This document shows, one piece after another, positions 32,704 to 42,443 of a stretch of 64,000 nucleotides of DNA. Below the pieces are notes generated by a model that saw nothing but the letters and a program-made list of their open reading frames with translations, searched no databases and was not told the DNA's origin. The stretch spans positions 1-64,000 of the forward strand of contig JBGSQK010000020.1 of the NCBI GenBank assembly GCA_041738135.1. Direction: 5' to 3'. Position numbers and translations under genes: made by a program. The DNA comes from JAGOMX01 sp041738135 (GTDB lineage: Bacteria > Pseudomonadota > Alphaproteobacteria > JAGOMX01). Position 1 is the stretch's first letter. Every line of letters starts with the position of its first letter.

Positions 32704-35130
32704 CTACCCCGCCTTATTAGCGAGCTCCTTCGGATCAAAATCATCCACATGAACCACATCCATCATAGCGTTATAAGCCGATGTCATTTGCTTTTCTTCC
32801 GCCGCGGTGATAATGCCATCTTTTTTAGCCGCCTTGATACAATCAGGGAAATCATAACCAAAAATGACCTTGTCACGCTGCGCCTTTAAGATACGTGTTT
32901 CAATTTCAAGACACGCCTCAAGCTGTTTAACCGTATCATTCAACTTGTAGAAAATATTATCCCCCTCAGGTGAAAGATAAATACCCTTAGCAAGGCGCAT
33001 GCGTACATCATCCGATGACAGCAAAGACTCCGCTACCTGATGACGCAATTTATCGTCCGGTTCGCGATAGGTCCTGCCCAGCGGAAAGACGATGATGCGC
33101 ATCAGTATTGCCATCAAACGATTGGGGAAGTTTTGTATAACACCGTCCAAAGCTTTTTGCGCTTCAAACAGCAGGTACTGATTGCTCCAATCCACAATTG
33201 GCAACATGTTAGTGGGCTGTCCTTCATCCTGAAAACGCTTTAGAACGGCGGATTGCAGATAGATCATGCTCAGCGCATCACCCAATCTTGCAGAAATGGA
33301 CTCTTTAAACTTGAGCTTGCCACCCATCAAAATCATAGAAACATCAGCCACGAAAGCAAAGGCAGCAGCAATACGGGTTGCTTTTTGGAAATAACGTTTT
33401 GTGATATGAACTTGCGCCGGTATGGATGCAAAAATACCATCGGTTATGCCCAGCACAAAAGATCTCACGGCATTACTGATGGTAAAGCCGATGTGACTCA
33501 TGATGAGGGGTTCAAACTCTTGAATGTTTTTACTACGCAAAGCCAGCATTTCTTTCAATAAGTACGGATGACAACGAACACCGCCCTGACCGAATATAAT
33601 CATGTTACGCGTCAAAATATTGGCGCCCTCAACGGTGATAGCAATGGGCGAGCCTTCCCAAGCTCTCCCCACATAATTGCGGGGGCCCATCATAACGCCC
33701 TTGCCGGCATGCACATCCATGGCATTCATCACCACACGACGACTCATTTCTGTGGCATGATATTTGGAGATAGCAGATGGCACAGCAGGCTTCTCACCAC
33801 GATCGATGGCCGCCAGGGTAAACAAACGAACAGCATCTGAGATGTAAGTCAATCCAGCATTCTCAGCCAGTTTTTCTTGCACGCCTTCAAAATTACCAAT
33901 GGGAATACGGAAGGCTCTGCGGATCTTTGCATAAAGCGCCGTGGCATGGTTCATAGCTTTAGCGCTGGCCACACCCCCTGTAGGTAATGAAATAGCCCGA
34001 CCAACCGCAAGACACTCCATGAGCATCCTCCAGCCTTTACCTGCCATAGCAGGACCACCTATGATCCAATCAAGTGGAATGAAAACATCCTTACCCGAAA
34101 TAGGTCCATTAGCAAACGCCTGGTGCAACAGAAAATGTCGTCGACCAATTTTTACGCCCTTGGTATCGTGAGGCAGCAGAGCACAAGTAATACCATACTC
34201 ATCCACGTCGCCCATTAAATGATCCGGGTCGTAAAGCTTGAACGCTAATCCCACCAAAGTAGCAATAGGCGCTAAGGTGATATATCGCTTTTCGAAATTA
34301 AGTCTGATACCAATGATTTCCTTGCCTTCAAACATACCTTTTTCCACAATGCCGCGATCCACCATGCTGCTGGCATCAGATCCTGCAAGAGGAGCCGTCA
34401 AGGCAAAACAAGGAATATCTAGACCTTTAGCCAAACGGGGCAGATAATGCTTCTTTTGCTCTTCCGTTCCATATTTTCTCAGCAATTCCGCAGGTCCCAA
34501 TGAGTTAGGCACCGACACAGTCATGCAAACGTCCATCTGGCGACTGCCTAATTTAAGTAAAACTTCAGAATGGGCAAAATCACTAAACTCAAGACCACCG
34601 TATTGTTTCGGGATGCCAAACCCCAAAAATCCATTGCCACGTATGTAATCCAAAAGCTTCTTGGGAATCCCAAACTCTTCGTGGTTAACCTCCCAAGGAT
34701 CTGTCATAGCGGCCAGCTCTTCCACTTTGGTATCCAGAAATTCCTGCTCCTCCTTAGAAAGAGTCGCCGGTGCTTTGGACAACATATCAGTCCAATTGGG
34801 ATTGCCGCTGAACAGTTCCCCATCCCAGTTGACCGAACCAGTCTGTAAAGCCTCTTCCTCCGTATCCGTCAATGTGGGGAGCATCTTATTGGCATATTCA
34901 TAAAGGGGTTTAATGAGATATGTCATTCGCAAGTCAGGCATGTTAAGAAGCACAAGAACACCGGCAACGATCAGCCAAATGATTAGAATGCTTAAAGAAC
35001 TCAACCCACCGAAAACCGTGAGCAGAATAACATAAGCTACAATAGCACCCGTTATAATCGTTAATGACAAACGATTATATGCAAGATAACCCAACATGAT
35101 GATTAGTGCGAAAAAGAATATGGTTCCCAT
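32704..35130 (-). CDS. fadE: Acyl-CoA dehydrogenase, FadE type
   Basis: An 808-residue enzyme close in length to E. coli FadE (814), catalysing the first step of fatty-acid beta-oxidation. Two N-terminal hydrophobic segments (residues ~3-60) anchor it to the membrane. The FAD-dependent acyl-CoA dehydrogenase core starts near GNGFLGFGIPKQYGGLEFSD, has CMTVSVPNSLGPAELLRKYG and GSDASSMVDRG, and includes VEGANILTRNMIIFGQGG. The C-terminal extension after ~560 is the FadE-specific domain. It is monocistronic, with palindromic repeats on both sides. Confidence 0.93.
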   Translation of the reverse strand: MGTIFFFALIIMLGYLAYNRLSLTIITGAIVAYVILLTVFGGLSSLSILIIWLIVAGVLVLLNMPDLRMTYLIKPLYEYANKMLPTLTDTEEEALQTGSVNWDGELFSGNPNWTDMLSKAPATLSKEEQEFLDTKVEELAAMTDPWEVNHEEFGIPKKLLDYIRGNGFLGFGIPKQYGGLEFSDFAHSEVLLKLGSRQMDVCMTVSVPNSLGPAELLRKYGTEEQKKHYLPRLAKGLDIPCFALTAPLAGSDASSMVDRGIVEKGMFEGKEIIGIRLNFEKRYITLAPIATLVGLAFKLYDPDHLMGDVDEYGITCALLPHDTKGVKIGRRHFLLHQAFANGPISGKDVFIPLDWIIGGPAMAGKGWRMLMECLAVGRAISLPTGGVASAKAMNHATALYAKIRRAFRIPIGNFEGVQEKLAENAGLTYISDAVRLFTLAAIDRGEKPAVPSAISKYHATEMSRRVVMNAMDVHAGKGVMMGPRNYVGRAWEGSPIAITVEGANILTRNMIIFGQGGVRCHPYLLKEMLALRSKNIQEFEPLIMSHIGFTISNAVRSFVLGITDGIFASIPAQVHITKRYFQKATRIAAAFAFVADVSMILMGGKLKFKESISARLGDALSMIYLQSAVLKRFQDEGQPTNMLPIVDWSNQYLLFEAQKALDGVIQNFPNRLMAILMRIIVFPLGRTYREPDDKLRHQVAESLLSSDDVRMRLAKGIYLSPEGDNIFYKLNDTVKQLEACLEIETRILKAQRDKVIFGYDFPDCIKAAKKDGIITAAEEKQMTSAYNAMMDVVHVDDFDPKELANKAG

Positions 35131-35202
35131 AATTGCCCCTCTTTATTTTTGTTTATTATAGCATTGATGTGAGGGGGGCACTATAGGCATTAAGGTGCCA
35201 TT

Positions 35203-35252
35203 TAACCTCTCCCCTTGTGGGAGAGGTCCGGAGCGAAGCGTAGGGGTGAAGG
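35203..35252 (+). repeat. Half-element, CCTCTCCCC family
   Basis: TAACCTCTCCCCTTGTGGGA followed by GAGGTCCGGAGCGAAGCG is the left half of the 32.5-kb element without its right half. It ends GTAGGGGTGAAGGG. It lies in the gap between the ELM1-family gene and fadE. Confidence 0.75.
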
Positions 35253-35344
35253 GACTAACAAGCCGCTAGCTGCATCTTACACAGGGTAAAAGGTGAATTT
35301 AAACATCCCTAACGGAGGCTTTGAAATGGTCACTATTATTTGGC

Positions 35345-36418
35345 TTAGAGTGATAGACGTTTCTTTATCTCGGCCAACACCCGCGGGAATTCGTCCAATG
35401 CAGGGTAGGACCAAGATTCGAGCTTGTCGCCCATAGGCCTGGTGTAACCGGCTTTTTCGAACAAGCCATGAAACCTGCGGGAAATGGCGGCGCCACCTGG
35501 CAGGTGATACGTATAAACAGGCTTACCGGTAAAGCAGGCTTCAGACGTCATCGAGACTGAATCAGATGTGACCACAATAAAGTCGGCAAGACCCAAATAG
35601 CCAAAATAGGGATTATGGGATTTGGAATCCCATACCACAGCAGGCAAATTTTTAAATGCCTCAACTAGTTCGTCCCGGTTTTCCAACTCGGTTCGACGAG
35701 AAGGAAGGATCGCAATACCTACACCGTACGCCTCGACCCAATGCTGTAACTTCTTTTTTAAATCCTGAACTACCTTAGGTGTAAGACTGTATCTTTTGTT
35801 GGTACCACCAATAAGAACCGTGACCAGTGGCCGCGGCAAATGCGCCAGCGTACCTTTAACTTTTTCTGCCTTTGATTGCAGGCGCTCTTTGGTCACACGA
35901 TGCAACGCACCTTCAGTTTGAATAACATTGGGGCCATCATATCGATCATGAATGGGAGCAATCACCAGGTCAAAATGTCGGGGAGACATCATGGGGCTTT
36001 GCAACTGGATGGTTTTGGTTTTGCCTCCTGAAAGTCGGCGAATTTCAGCAACAGGCGCCGCACTTGCTCTACCGGCTGCGATCACCACATCGGGCCATGG
36101 GGCTTTAAGGAAATCACCATCCTGGTTGACTATACCTTTGATGGAATTAAACCACATCTGAGGAATGAGGTATTTCCAAGGAAACCTTGCGGAGATCTCA
36201 TGCACAATAGGTTTCAAACCCAATGCCTCCGCAAGACCAATACATTGATTACCAGTGCCCACCTTACCTGCATCATAAATGACCCAACAGCTTGGTTTGG
36301 CTTTACGTGACTTGCCCTTCGTATCTTCGCATATCACATCAGGCTCAAGTACTTTTAGAGGATCAAGCCCCACTTTCGTTGTGCGCACTCCCTGACGTGA
36401 CTGGCGGGGTGTAATCAT
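35345..36418 (-). CDS. Mitochondrial fission ELM1-like family protein (DUF1022)
   Basis: A 357-residue protein of the ELM1 family, named after a plant mitochondrial fission factor and widespread in alphaproteobacteria, where its role is unknown. The block CWVIYDAGKVGTGNQCIGLA opens the domain. VTVLIGGTNKRYSLTP and DSVSMTSEACFTGKPVYTYHL give it a glycosyltransferase (GT-B)-like look. There is no signal peptide. The start lies 3 nt after the greA stop, so the two are co-transcribed. Confidence 0.85.
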   Translation of the reverse strand: MITPRQSRQGVRTTKVGLDPLKVLEPDVICEDTKGKSRKAKPSCWVIYDAGKVGTGNQCIGLAEALGLKPIVHEISARFPWKYLIPQMWFNSIKGIVNQDGDFLKAPWPDVVIAAGRASAAPVAEIRRLSGGKTKTIQLQSPMMSPRHFDLVIAPIHDRYDGPNVIQTEGALHRVTKERLQSKAEKVKGTLAHLPRPLVTVLIGGTNKRYSLTPKVVQDLKKKLQHWVEAYGVGIAILPSRRTELENRDELVEAFKNLPAVVWDSKSHNPYFGYLGLADFIVVTSDSVSMTSEACFTGKPVYTYHLPGGAAISRRFHGLFEKAGYTRPMGDKLESWSYPALDEFPRVLAEIKKRLSL

Positions 36419-36420
36419 GC

Positions 36421-36900
36421 TTACTTGAATTCAACTTTGATGATTTCGTAGGCTTTTGACCCGTTTGGGGTCACCACCTCGATCTCATCACCTTGGCTTT
36501 TACCAATCAGACCACGGGCCAGCGGCGCTGAGATAGACAGCAAACCGCTATCAATGTTGGATTCATCGTCGCCGACAATCTGGTAAACGGATTCCTTATC
36601 CGTATCCACATCCACCAAGGTCACCGTTGCACCAAAGACGATTCGATCGCCCTTATGCTTGGCTATATCTATGACTTCAACGCGAGGGAGCTTGTTTTCA
36701 AGCTCGGCGATGCGGCCCTCAATGAACCCCTGACGCTCACGCGCCGTATGATATTCAGCATTTTCCGACAGATCGCCATGCAAGCGGGCCTCTGAAATAG
36801 CTTGAATAATACTCGGCCTTTCAACAACCTTAAGATGCTGAAGCTCTGTCTGTAAACGCTGATATCCCGCAGCTGTCATCGGTATTTTTTCTATGGCCAT
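36421..36900 (-). CDS. greA: Transcription elongation factor GreA
   Basis: GreA rescues backtracked RNA polymerase by stimulating transcript cleavage. With the ATG at 36900 the product is about 159 residues, the family norm; an earlier ATG at 36915 lacks a ribosome-binding site. IPMTAAGYQRLQTELQHLK begins the coiled-coil, and the tip acidic region lies near the GDLSENAEYHTARERQGF block. GDEIEVVTPNGSKAYEII ends the C-terminal domain. It leads an operon with the ELM1-family gene and diverges from ileS. Confidence 0.95.
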   Translation of the reverse strand: MAIEKIPMTAAGYQRLQTELQHLKVVERPSIIQAISEARLHGDLSENAEYHTARERQGFIEGRIAELENKLPRVEVIDIAKHKGDRIVFGATVTLVDVDTDKESVYQIVGDDESNIDSGLLSISAPLARGLIGKSQGDEIEVVTPNGSKAYEIIKVEFK

Positions 36901-37051
36901 AGTCCTGAAATCCATTCGTTGTACTGACTAAAATTAGTAAAATATGACCGCTCAATATAACATATGGTCAGGCGTGTACAAGAAAAAACTTTAAGAATTC
37001 AATTTAATCAGGCATTATCGTAAGGCTAAATTGTTAAAAGGGGCGCACATC

Positions 37052-39847
37052 ATGACAACGGATTATAAAGACTCAGTTTTTCTGCCTAAAACAGACTTTT
37101 CCATGCGGGCCAATCTTTCCCAAAAAGAGCCTGAGATTTTAAAGTCTTGGAATGATCGCAATCAATTTGCGCAGATGACAGAAATCCGTGAAGGTGCTCA
37201 GAAATTTATTCTGCACGATGGCCCCCCTTACGCCAACGGGCCAATTCACATTGGCACAGCCATGAATAAAATTTTGAAGGACATTGTCAATCGTTCCTAT
37301 CACCTGCTGGGACGTCAAATCGTTTACATTCCAGGCTGGGACTGTCATGGGCTTCCTATCGAAGCCAAGATTGAAGAAGAATTCCGTAAGCAGAAAAAAA
37401 CTCGCCATGATATTCCGGTCATTGAATTCCGCAAGGAATGCCGTGCCTATGCGCGTAAATGGATTGATGTGCAACGAGAGCAATTCAAACGCTTAGGTGT
37501 TTGGGCCGATTGGGATCATCCTTATATGACCATCGAGAAGAGCACCGAAGCCCAAATAGTCCGCGAGATGAGCAAATGTTTGCTCAATGGCTCCCTATAC
37601 CGCGGCGAAAAGCCAGTTATGTGGTCCGTGGTCGAACAAACCGCATTGGCAGAAGCTGAAATCGAATACCATGACCATAAATCTTCCTCAGTTTATGTGC
37701 GTTTTCCTATAGTTAAAGCAAGCTCTCCTGTATTTGAAGGTGCGGGAGCCGTTATCTGGACGACGACGCCGTGGACCCTACCCGCCAATCGTGCCATCGC
37801 CTATGGGGATGAATTGGATTACGTTTTACTAGAAGTGGGAACTGTAGAAGAAAGCCTAGCCAAATCTGGCGACAAACTCATTCTCGCCAAAGAACTGCAG
37901 GATGCGGTTTGCAAGCAACTGGGCATCACCGATTTCAAAATCGCCCACACATTCAAAGGATCCGAACTAGCCGGAACTATTTGCAAACACCCATTTGCAG
38001 ACCAAGGTTATGACTTTGAAGTCCCCATGCTTCCAGGCGATCACGTCACCACCGAAGCAGGTACAGGCTTGGTTCATACAGCTCCAGCCCATGGTATCGA
38101 AGACTTTTATTTAGGTATGAAATATGGTCTAGAAGTGACAAAATTCGTACAAGGCGATGGCCTTTATTCTGATGACCTACCTTTGTTTGGCGGCCTCCAT
38201 GTCTATAAAGCAGCAGGCCCCGTTATAGAAAAACTCATTGAAGTGAACGGCCTACTTTACCAAGGCGAAATACTGCACAGCTATCCCCATTCGTGGCGCT
38301 CAAAAGCCCCCTTGATCTATCGCACCACCCCACAATGGTTTCTATCCATGGAAAAAACCGGTTTGCGGGACAAAGCTTTACAGGCCATTCGTGAAGTAAA
38401 CTGGTTCCCAGAAAAAGGGCAACGTCGCATTGAATCTTTCGTGGAAGGAAGGCCAGACTGGTGCCTGTCCCGTCAAAGATCATGGGGCGTTCCCATTGCT
38501 ATCTTCATGCACAAGAAAACCCACGAACCATTAAGGGACGAAACAGTTCAAAACCGAATTGCTGATATTTTTGAGCAAGAAGGTGCAGACGTTTGGTTTG
38601 AAGGCGACAAAGCTCGCTTCTTAGGACCCGACCACAACCCTGACGACTACATACAAATCATGGATATTCTAGACGTGTGGTTTGACTCCGGTTGCAGCCA
38701 TGCATTCGTTCTTGAAGCTCGCAAGAGCGAAGGACTCACCTGGCCAGCGGATCTTTACTTAGAAGGCTCAGACCAACATCGTGGCTGGTTCCAAACCTCA
38801 TTGCTAGAAGCCTGCGGCACCAGAGGCAAAGCTCCCTATAAAAATGTACTCACCCACGGCTATGTACTGGACGACAAGGGCCGTAAAATGTCCAAGTCCC
38901 TAGGCAACGTGATCGATCCAGTCGCCATCGCTGACGAGATGGGCGTTGAAATGCTCAGACTTTGGGTTGCCAGCTCAGACGTCTCCGAAGACATCCGCAT
39001 TGCCAAGGAGCGCATGAGTTATCAGCAAGACACCTACAGGCGCTTGCGCAATACTTTAAGGTACCTGCTAGGCGGTCTCAAAGACTTCAATGAATCAGAA
39101 AAAATCGAAACCTCCGCCATGCCCCAGCTGGAACAATGGGTTTTGCATCGACTATATGAACTAGACCAAACCATGCGCGAATGCATCACCAATTTTGACT
39201 TCCAGAACTGGTTTACGGAACTGCACAATTTCTGTTCCGTCGATTTGTCGTCATTCTACTTCGATATCCGCAAAGATGTTCTTTACTGCGATTCACCAGA
39301 CGACCTGACACGCCGTTCCATGAGAACCGTTTTTGATCAGCTGTTCAACTGCCTGACCACATGGATGGCTCCCGTACTTTGCTTTACCACAGAAGAAGCG
39401 TGGAGATGCCGCTACGGGGATGAAAGTTCTGTTCATTTACAGACCTTCCCCACAATTCCCGAATCCTGGAAAAATGCAAAGCATGCATCCCTGTTTAACG
39501 AAGTACGCAAATACCGCCGCCTGATGACCGGCGCCTTAGAAGGCGCTCGCGCAGATGGCGTCATCGGATCAAGTTTACAAGCAGTCATTGATATCTATGA
39601 CCCAACGGGAGCATTACCTCAAAACATAGACTGGTCAGAAGTAGCCATTACCTCAGGCGCAGCAATTCTAAACCAACCAGCCCCGGAAGGCGCATACGGC
39701 ATCAGCGATAACGAGAAAATCGGCATCGTGGTTAAACTCGCCCCAGGCGAAAAATGCCAACGCTGCTGGAAAGTTCTGGAAGAAGTTCATAACAAAGACT
39801 TATGTAATCGCTGCGATGAAGTGGTATCGAAACAAACCGCAGCATAA
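37052..39847 (+). CDS. ileS: Isoleucyl-tRNA synthetase
   Basis: A class I synthetase charging tRNA-Ile, with an editing domain. I start at the ATG 37052 (AAGGGG upstream) rather than the TTG at 37031, giving 931 residues. HIGH-type motif PYANGPIHIGTAMNK is near residue 60, KMSKS is in DDKGRKMSKSLGN, and the C-terminal zinc site is CQRCWKVLEEVHNKDLCNRC. The last ~165 bp, including the zinc site, is duplicated in decayed form at 41103. A hairpin terminator follows at 39867. Confidence 0.97.
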   Translation: MTTDYKDSVFLPKTDFSMRANLSQKEPEILKSWNDRNQFAQMTEIREGAQKFILHDGPPYANGPIHIGTAMNKILKDIVNRSYHLLGRQIVYIPGWDCHGLPIEAKIEEEFRKQKKTRHDIPVIEFRKECRAYARKWIDVQREQFKRLGVWADWDHPYMTIEKSTEAQIVREMSKCLLNGSLYRGEKPVMWSVVEQTALAEAEIEYHDHKSSSVYVRFPIVKASSPVFEGAGAVIWTTTPWTLPANRAIAYGDELDYVLLEVGTVEESLAKSGDKLILAKELQDAVCKQLGITDFKIAHTFKGSELAGTICKHPFADQGYDFEVPMLPGDHVTTEAGTGLVHTAPAHGIEDFYLGMKYGLEVTKFVQGDGLYSDDLPLFGGLHVYKAAGPVIEKLIEVNGLLYQGEILHSYPHSWRSKAPLIYRTTPQWFLSMEKTGLRDKALQAIREVNWFPEKGQRRIESFVEGRPDWCLSRQRSWGVPIAIFMHKKTHEPLRDETVQNRIADIFEQEGADVWFEGDKARFLGPDHNPDDYIQIMDILDVWFDSGCSHAFVLEARKSEGLTWPADLYLEGSDQHRGWFQTSLLEACGTRGKAPYKNVLTHGYVLDDKGRKMSKSLGNVIDPVAIADEMGVEMLRLWVASSDVSEDIRIAKERMSYQQDTYRRLRNTLRYLLGGLKDFNESEKIETSAMPQLEQWVLHRLYELDQTMRECITNFDFQNWFTELHNFCSVDLSSFYFDIRKDVLYCDSPDDLTRRSMRTVFDQLFNCLTTWMAPVLCFTTEEAWRCRYGDESSVHLQTFPTIPESWKNAKHASLFNEVRKYRRLMTGALEGARADGVIGSSLQAVIDIYDPTGALPQNIDWSEVAITSGAAILNQPAPEGAYGISDNEKIGIVVKLAPGEKCQRCWKVLEEVHNKDLCNRCDEVVSKQTAA

Positions 39848-39866
39848 AAGGTTGTTTTTATGCATA

Positions 39867-39895
39867 CCTCGCTCATTCTCAACAAATGGGCGGGG
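39867..39895 (+). terminator. Hairpin after ileS
   Basis: CCTCGCTCATT pairs with AATGGGCGGGG (11 bp with some G-T pairs) shortly after the ileS stop. There is no strong T-tract. A related and better paired hairpin follows the ileS-like fragment at 41288-41316. Confidence 0.55.
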
Positions 39896-39898
39896 TAA

Positions 39899-40897
39899 CT
39901 ATCCCTTAATGACTTTGACATAATCCTTAACTACGAAGAATTCTGCAGGCATCCCGTGCACATCATCGCGCAAATTGCTTCCGATTTCAGGATAGCCTTC
40001 TCCTGTTTCAAAGCTCTGAAACTTCAATGGCCCAACCAACTTCCTAGCCCTTTCTGAGATTCTATCTTCCGTAAAATTGCTGTCATAAACCAAACTGCAA
40101 GGGTTATAGGTATATTCAATTCCATCACGTTTTTCCACAGGGGAGCAGCTGATGCCCCTCAAAAAAGAAAAGTGGTTTTTTTGGGGACCGATGTCAACTT
40201 TGTATGGCCTTGAATTTAGAATAAAACGACTTTCATCTGTACCAGCGTCGATTAGCTCCTGGGTCTCTTTACGGGTGACCTCAGAGAGGGCAAAAACACT
40301 ACAGCTGGCTAAATTAACACCCGGAAGGTAAATAGCGCCCTCTGGCTTAAGGAGTCTAACAATACGAATCATCCTAATTGTATCCCATTCAGCAAATTTA
40401 AGCACAGACCAATCAAAATAGATCTTGCTTACAGGGCCATTAAATTTAACTTTGCCTGTATCTTGAGGAAGGAGCAGCGCTATCAAATGATTCCAATCAT
40501 CCATCTTGTTAAAGTCAGCATAAAAAATAGGGGAACGTTCATTGGCTGATCTAAAATCGACCCTTTCATCATTGGTGAAAAATATTCGGACGGGTGCTTT
40601 AAAGGGGTACTGACCTACGCCATTCTCACGCGCTTCCCTTTCCCTGTCTTGATCGATCAATCTTTTCATATGGTTTTCATAAGGACCGGCACCAAGGACG
40701 ATATGTAACTCTCGCCCTTCTTGTAGGGCAAACTGAGGTGCCCGCTCCAAGTAAACCTTGAGGTTTCTGTCCGCATTAAACTGCTTGCTCAGCTCTACAC
40801 TCCGAGCACTTTCTTGCTCATTATAAAAAGCTGTAGCGGAGGCAGCACTATTAAAGCCTAGGGCTAATAAGGAAATCGCAAAAATTTTCTTCAACAT
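39899..40897 (-). CDS. Exported orphan protein lying between two copies of the ileS 3' end
   Basis: I do not recognise the family. The 332-residue product has a signal peptide (core IFAISLLALGF, cleavage near ASA, residue ~21). A central block (ELHIVLGAGPYENH ... MIRIVRLLKPEGAIYLPG) recalls a degenerate Rossmann-like methyltransferase (loop, then LLKPEGAIYL), but no cofactor motif is convincing. GGAG precedes the ATG by 6 nt. The gene is flanked by the intact ileS 3' end on one side and a decayed copy on the other, suggesting it arrived with a duplication or insertion. Confidence 0.6.
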   Translation of the reverse strand: MLKKIFAISLLALGFNSAASATAFYNEQESARSVELSKQFNADRNLKVYLERAPQFALQEGRELHIVLGAGPYENHMKRLIDQDREREARENGVGQYPFKAPVRIFFTNDERVDFRSANERSPIFYADFNKMDDWNHLIALLLPQDTGKVKFNGPVSKIYFDWSVLKFAEWDTIRMIRIVRLLKPEGAIYLPGVNLASCSVFALSEVTRKETQELIDAGTDESRFILNSRPYKVDIGPQKNHFSFLRGISCSPVEKRDGIEYTYNPCSLVYDSNFTEDRISERARKLVGPLKFQSFETGEGYPEIGSNLRDDVHGMPAEFFVVKDYVKVIKG

Positions 40898-41102
40898 ATT
40901 TTACTCCAATAAATATTCATCAGCCTATCTAAAATATGGGGCCAATTCGTAATGGCCTATATATATGATATATATGACTAGATTTTAATCTGTCAAGTAA
41001 TCTCGATTATTTTGATACATGGGGACTGCTACGTTAGTAAATGGTTCAGGGGCTTCCGGGACACTAAAAATCTGCAAACGCACATAGCTTTCAAGTTTTT
41101 CA

Positions 41103-41316
41103 TACCAGAAGGCGCATACGGCTCCATCGATAACGAGTATAGGCATCGTAGTAAAGCTCGCCCCAGGCGAAAAATGCCAACGCTGCAGGAAAGTCTTAGA
41201 AGAAGTGCATAACAAGGACCTGTGCAATCGTTGCGACGACGTGATGGCAAACGAACCGCTGCCTAAAGATTTTTTTATCACTTGCAACCTCGCTCTATCG
41301 CAAGATTAGAGCGAGG
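41103..41316 (+). pseudogene. Decayed duplicate of the ileS 3' end plus terminator
   Basis: From CCAGAAGGCGCATACGGC to AAACGAACCGCTGCC the sequence follows 39687-39844 of ileS closely, including CTCGCCCCAGGCGAAAAATG unchanged. A net 2-nt deletion after GATAACGAG shifts the frame, and TGG of the zinc motif becomes AGG. Similarity continues into a CCTCGCTCTA ... TAGAGCGAGG hairpin (41288-41316) like the one after ileS. It has no start and cannot encode a functional product. Leftward ORFs over it are shadows. Confidence 0.9.
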
Positions 41317-41339
41317 AAGCAAACAGAACGCATTCAAGG

Positions 41340-42227
41340 TTAGCGCTTCTTTTGAAGGTCTTTTTTAAGGCCTTCAATTGCGGATTTTATATTAACTTGG
41401 CCCAGTCTATAGATTTTATCCTGACAGCCATCGTCAAAGGTTTCCACATCTTCAAAAGGAAGACTTATTATAAAGTCAGCCCCTTTAAGAGCCAACTTTG
41501 AATGGTGCAAATAACTAATTTCCAGAGATCTTTTAGCAACACCAAACAAATGGTTGGGAGCTTTCTTACCGAGTTTACCGGATAGATCAACGGCAATGAC
41601 GTATTTAGCTCCTAACTGTCGAGCCGTCTCAACAGGACAAGGGCTAGCCACACCGCCATCCACGTAATACTGACCATTAATATTAACAGGCTGAAAGACG
41701 CCTGGATAAGCAGCAGATGCCATCACAGCATCGGTTATAGATCCTTGGCCAAAAGCTGTGGGGTCGCCAAATTCAAGATTAGTCGCCACCGCAACAAAAG
41801 GTATTTTCATTTCTTCTATATTTTTTGATTTCAAATGCTTATTTAGAAAATTCTCGAGAGCCACACCACGGGAGAGTCCGAACGTAATGTTTCCAAAAGC
41901 GAAATCGAGCAAATCGCTACGAGTTTGTTTTAACAAGTCCTCCTTAAGACTTTCTAAATTGACCCCATCAGCATAAAAAGCACCAATTATAGCTCCAGCG
42001 CTACATCCAACGATTAAATCAGGCTTAATTCCTGCAGCCTCTAATTCTTCCAAGATAGCAAGGTGAGCAATTCCTTTTACTCCACCGCCTCCAAGAACCA
42101 AGGCCGTATTAATGTTCTTGTAAGCTGGCAGCTTCGGATGGCTACACTTTTCATAATGTGAAAAATTCAAGCTGTAACAGCCCGATAAAAAGATAGGCAA
42201 CAAAAGTGCAGTTAACTTAAGCCTCAT
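41340..42227 (-). CDS. Patatin-like phospholipase lipoprotein
   Basis: A 295-residue patatin/RssA-type lipid acyl hydrolase. I start at the ATG 42227 (GGAAGG 5 nt upstream). The product then begins with a lipoprotein signal ending FLSGC (Cys17), so it is membrane-tethered outside the cytoplasm. The oxyanion loop GGGGVKG (46-52), nucleophile Ser76 in GCSAG, and the DGGVASPCP dyad Asp are all intact. Patatins of intracellular bacteria often act on host membranes, but a role in its own envelope is equally possible. It sits directly beside the ileS-derived pseudogene. Confidence 0.88.
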   Translation of the reverse strand: MRLKLTALLLPIFLSGCYSLNFSHYEKCSHPKLPAYKNINTALVLGGGGVKGIAHLAILEELEAAGIKPDLIVGCSAGAIIGAFYADGVNLESLKEDLLKQTRSDLLDFAFGNITFGLSRGVALENFLNKHLKSKNIEEMKIPFVAVATNLEFGDPTAFGQGSITDAVMASAAYPGVFQPVNINGQYYVDGGVASPCPVETARQLGAKYVIAVDLSGKLGKKAPNHLFGVAKRSLEISYLHHSKLALKGADFIISLPFEDVETFDDGCQDKIYRLGQVNIKSAIEGLKKDLQKKR

Positions 42228-42443
42228 CAAGCCTTCCAAATCAAATTGTATGTACATATATGTTTATTCTATATTTCACTAAAGACAATCTCACAACGGC
42301 ATTACAAAATGGGATATAACTCGAAATTTCTATGTCAGTCAAGAATATTTCGGAATAAGCATCCGCTGATCTAATTGACTGCAACTTTTATCTGTTGTAT
42401 CAGTTATTTTTGACAGACAATTCAAACTGTAAGACAAAGAATT

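Noticed and set aside
36901..37051. T-box riboswitch upstream of ileS
   Set aside because: The greA-ileS gap is short and has no T-box sequence or long leader; alphaproteobacteria rarely use T-boxes.
40985..41287. A 100-codon leftward frame over the ileS-like fragment
   Set aside because: Most of it is the antisense of the decayed ileS copy. Its last ~35 codons look mildly protein-like and could be a gene remnant, but that is not enough to call a gene.
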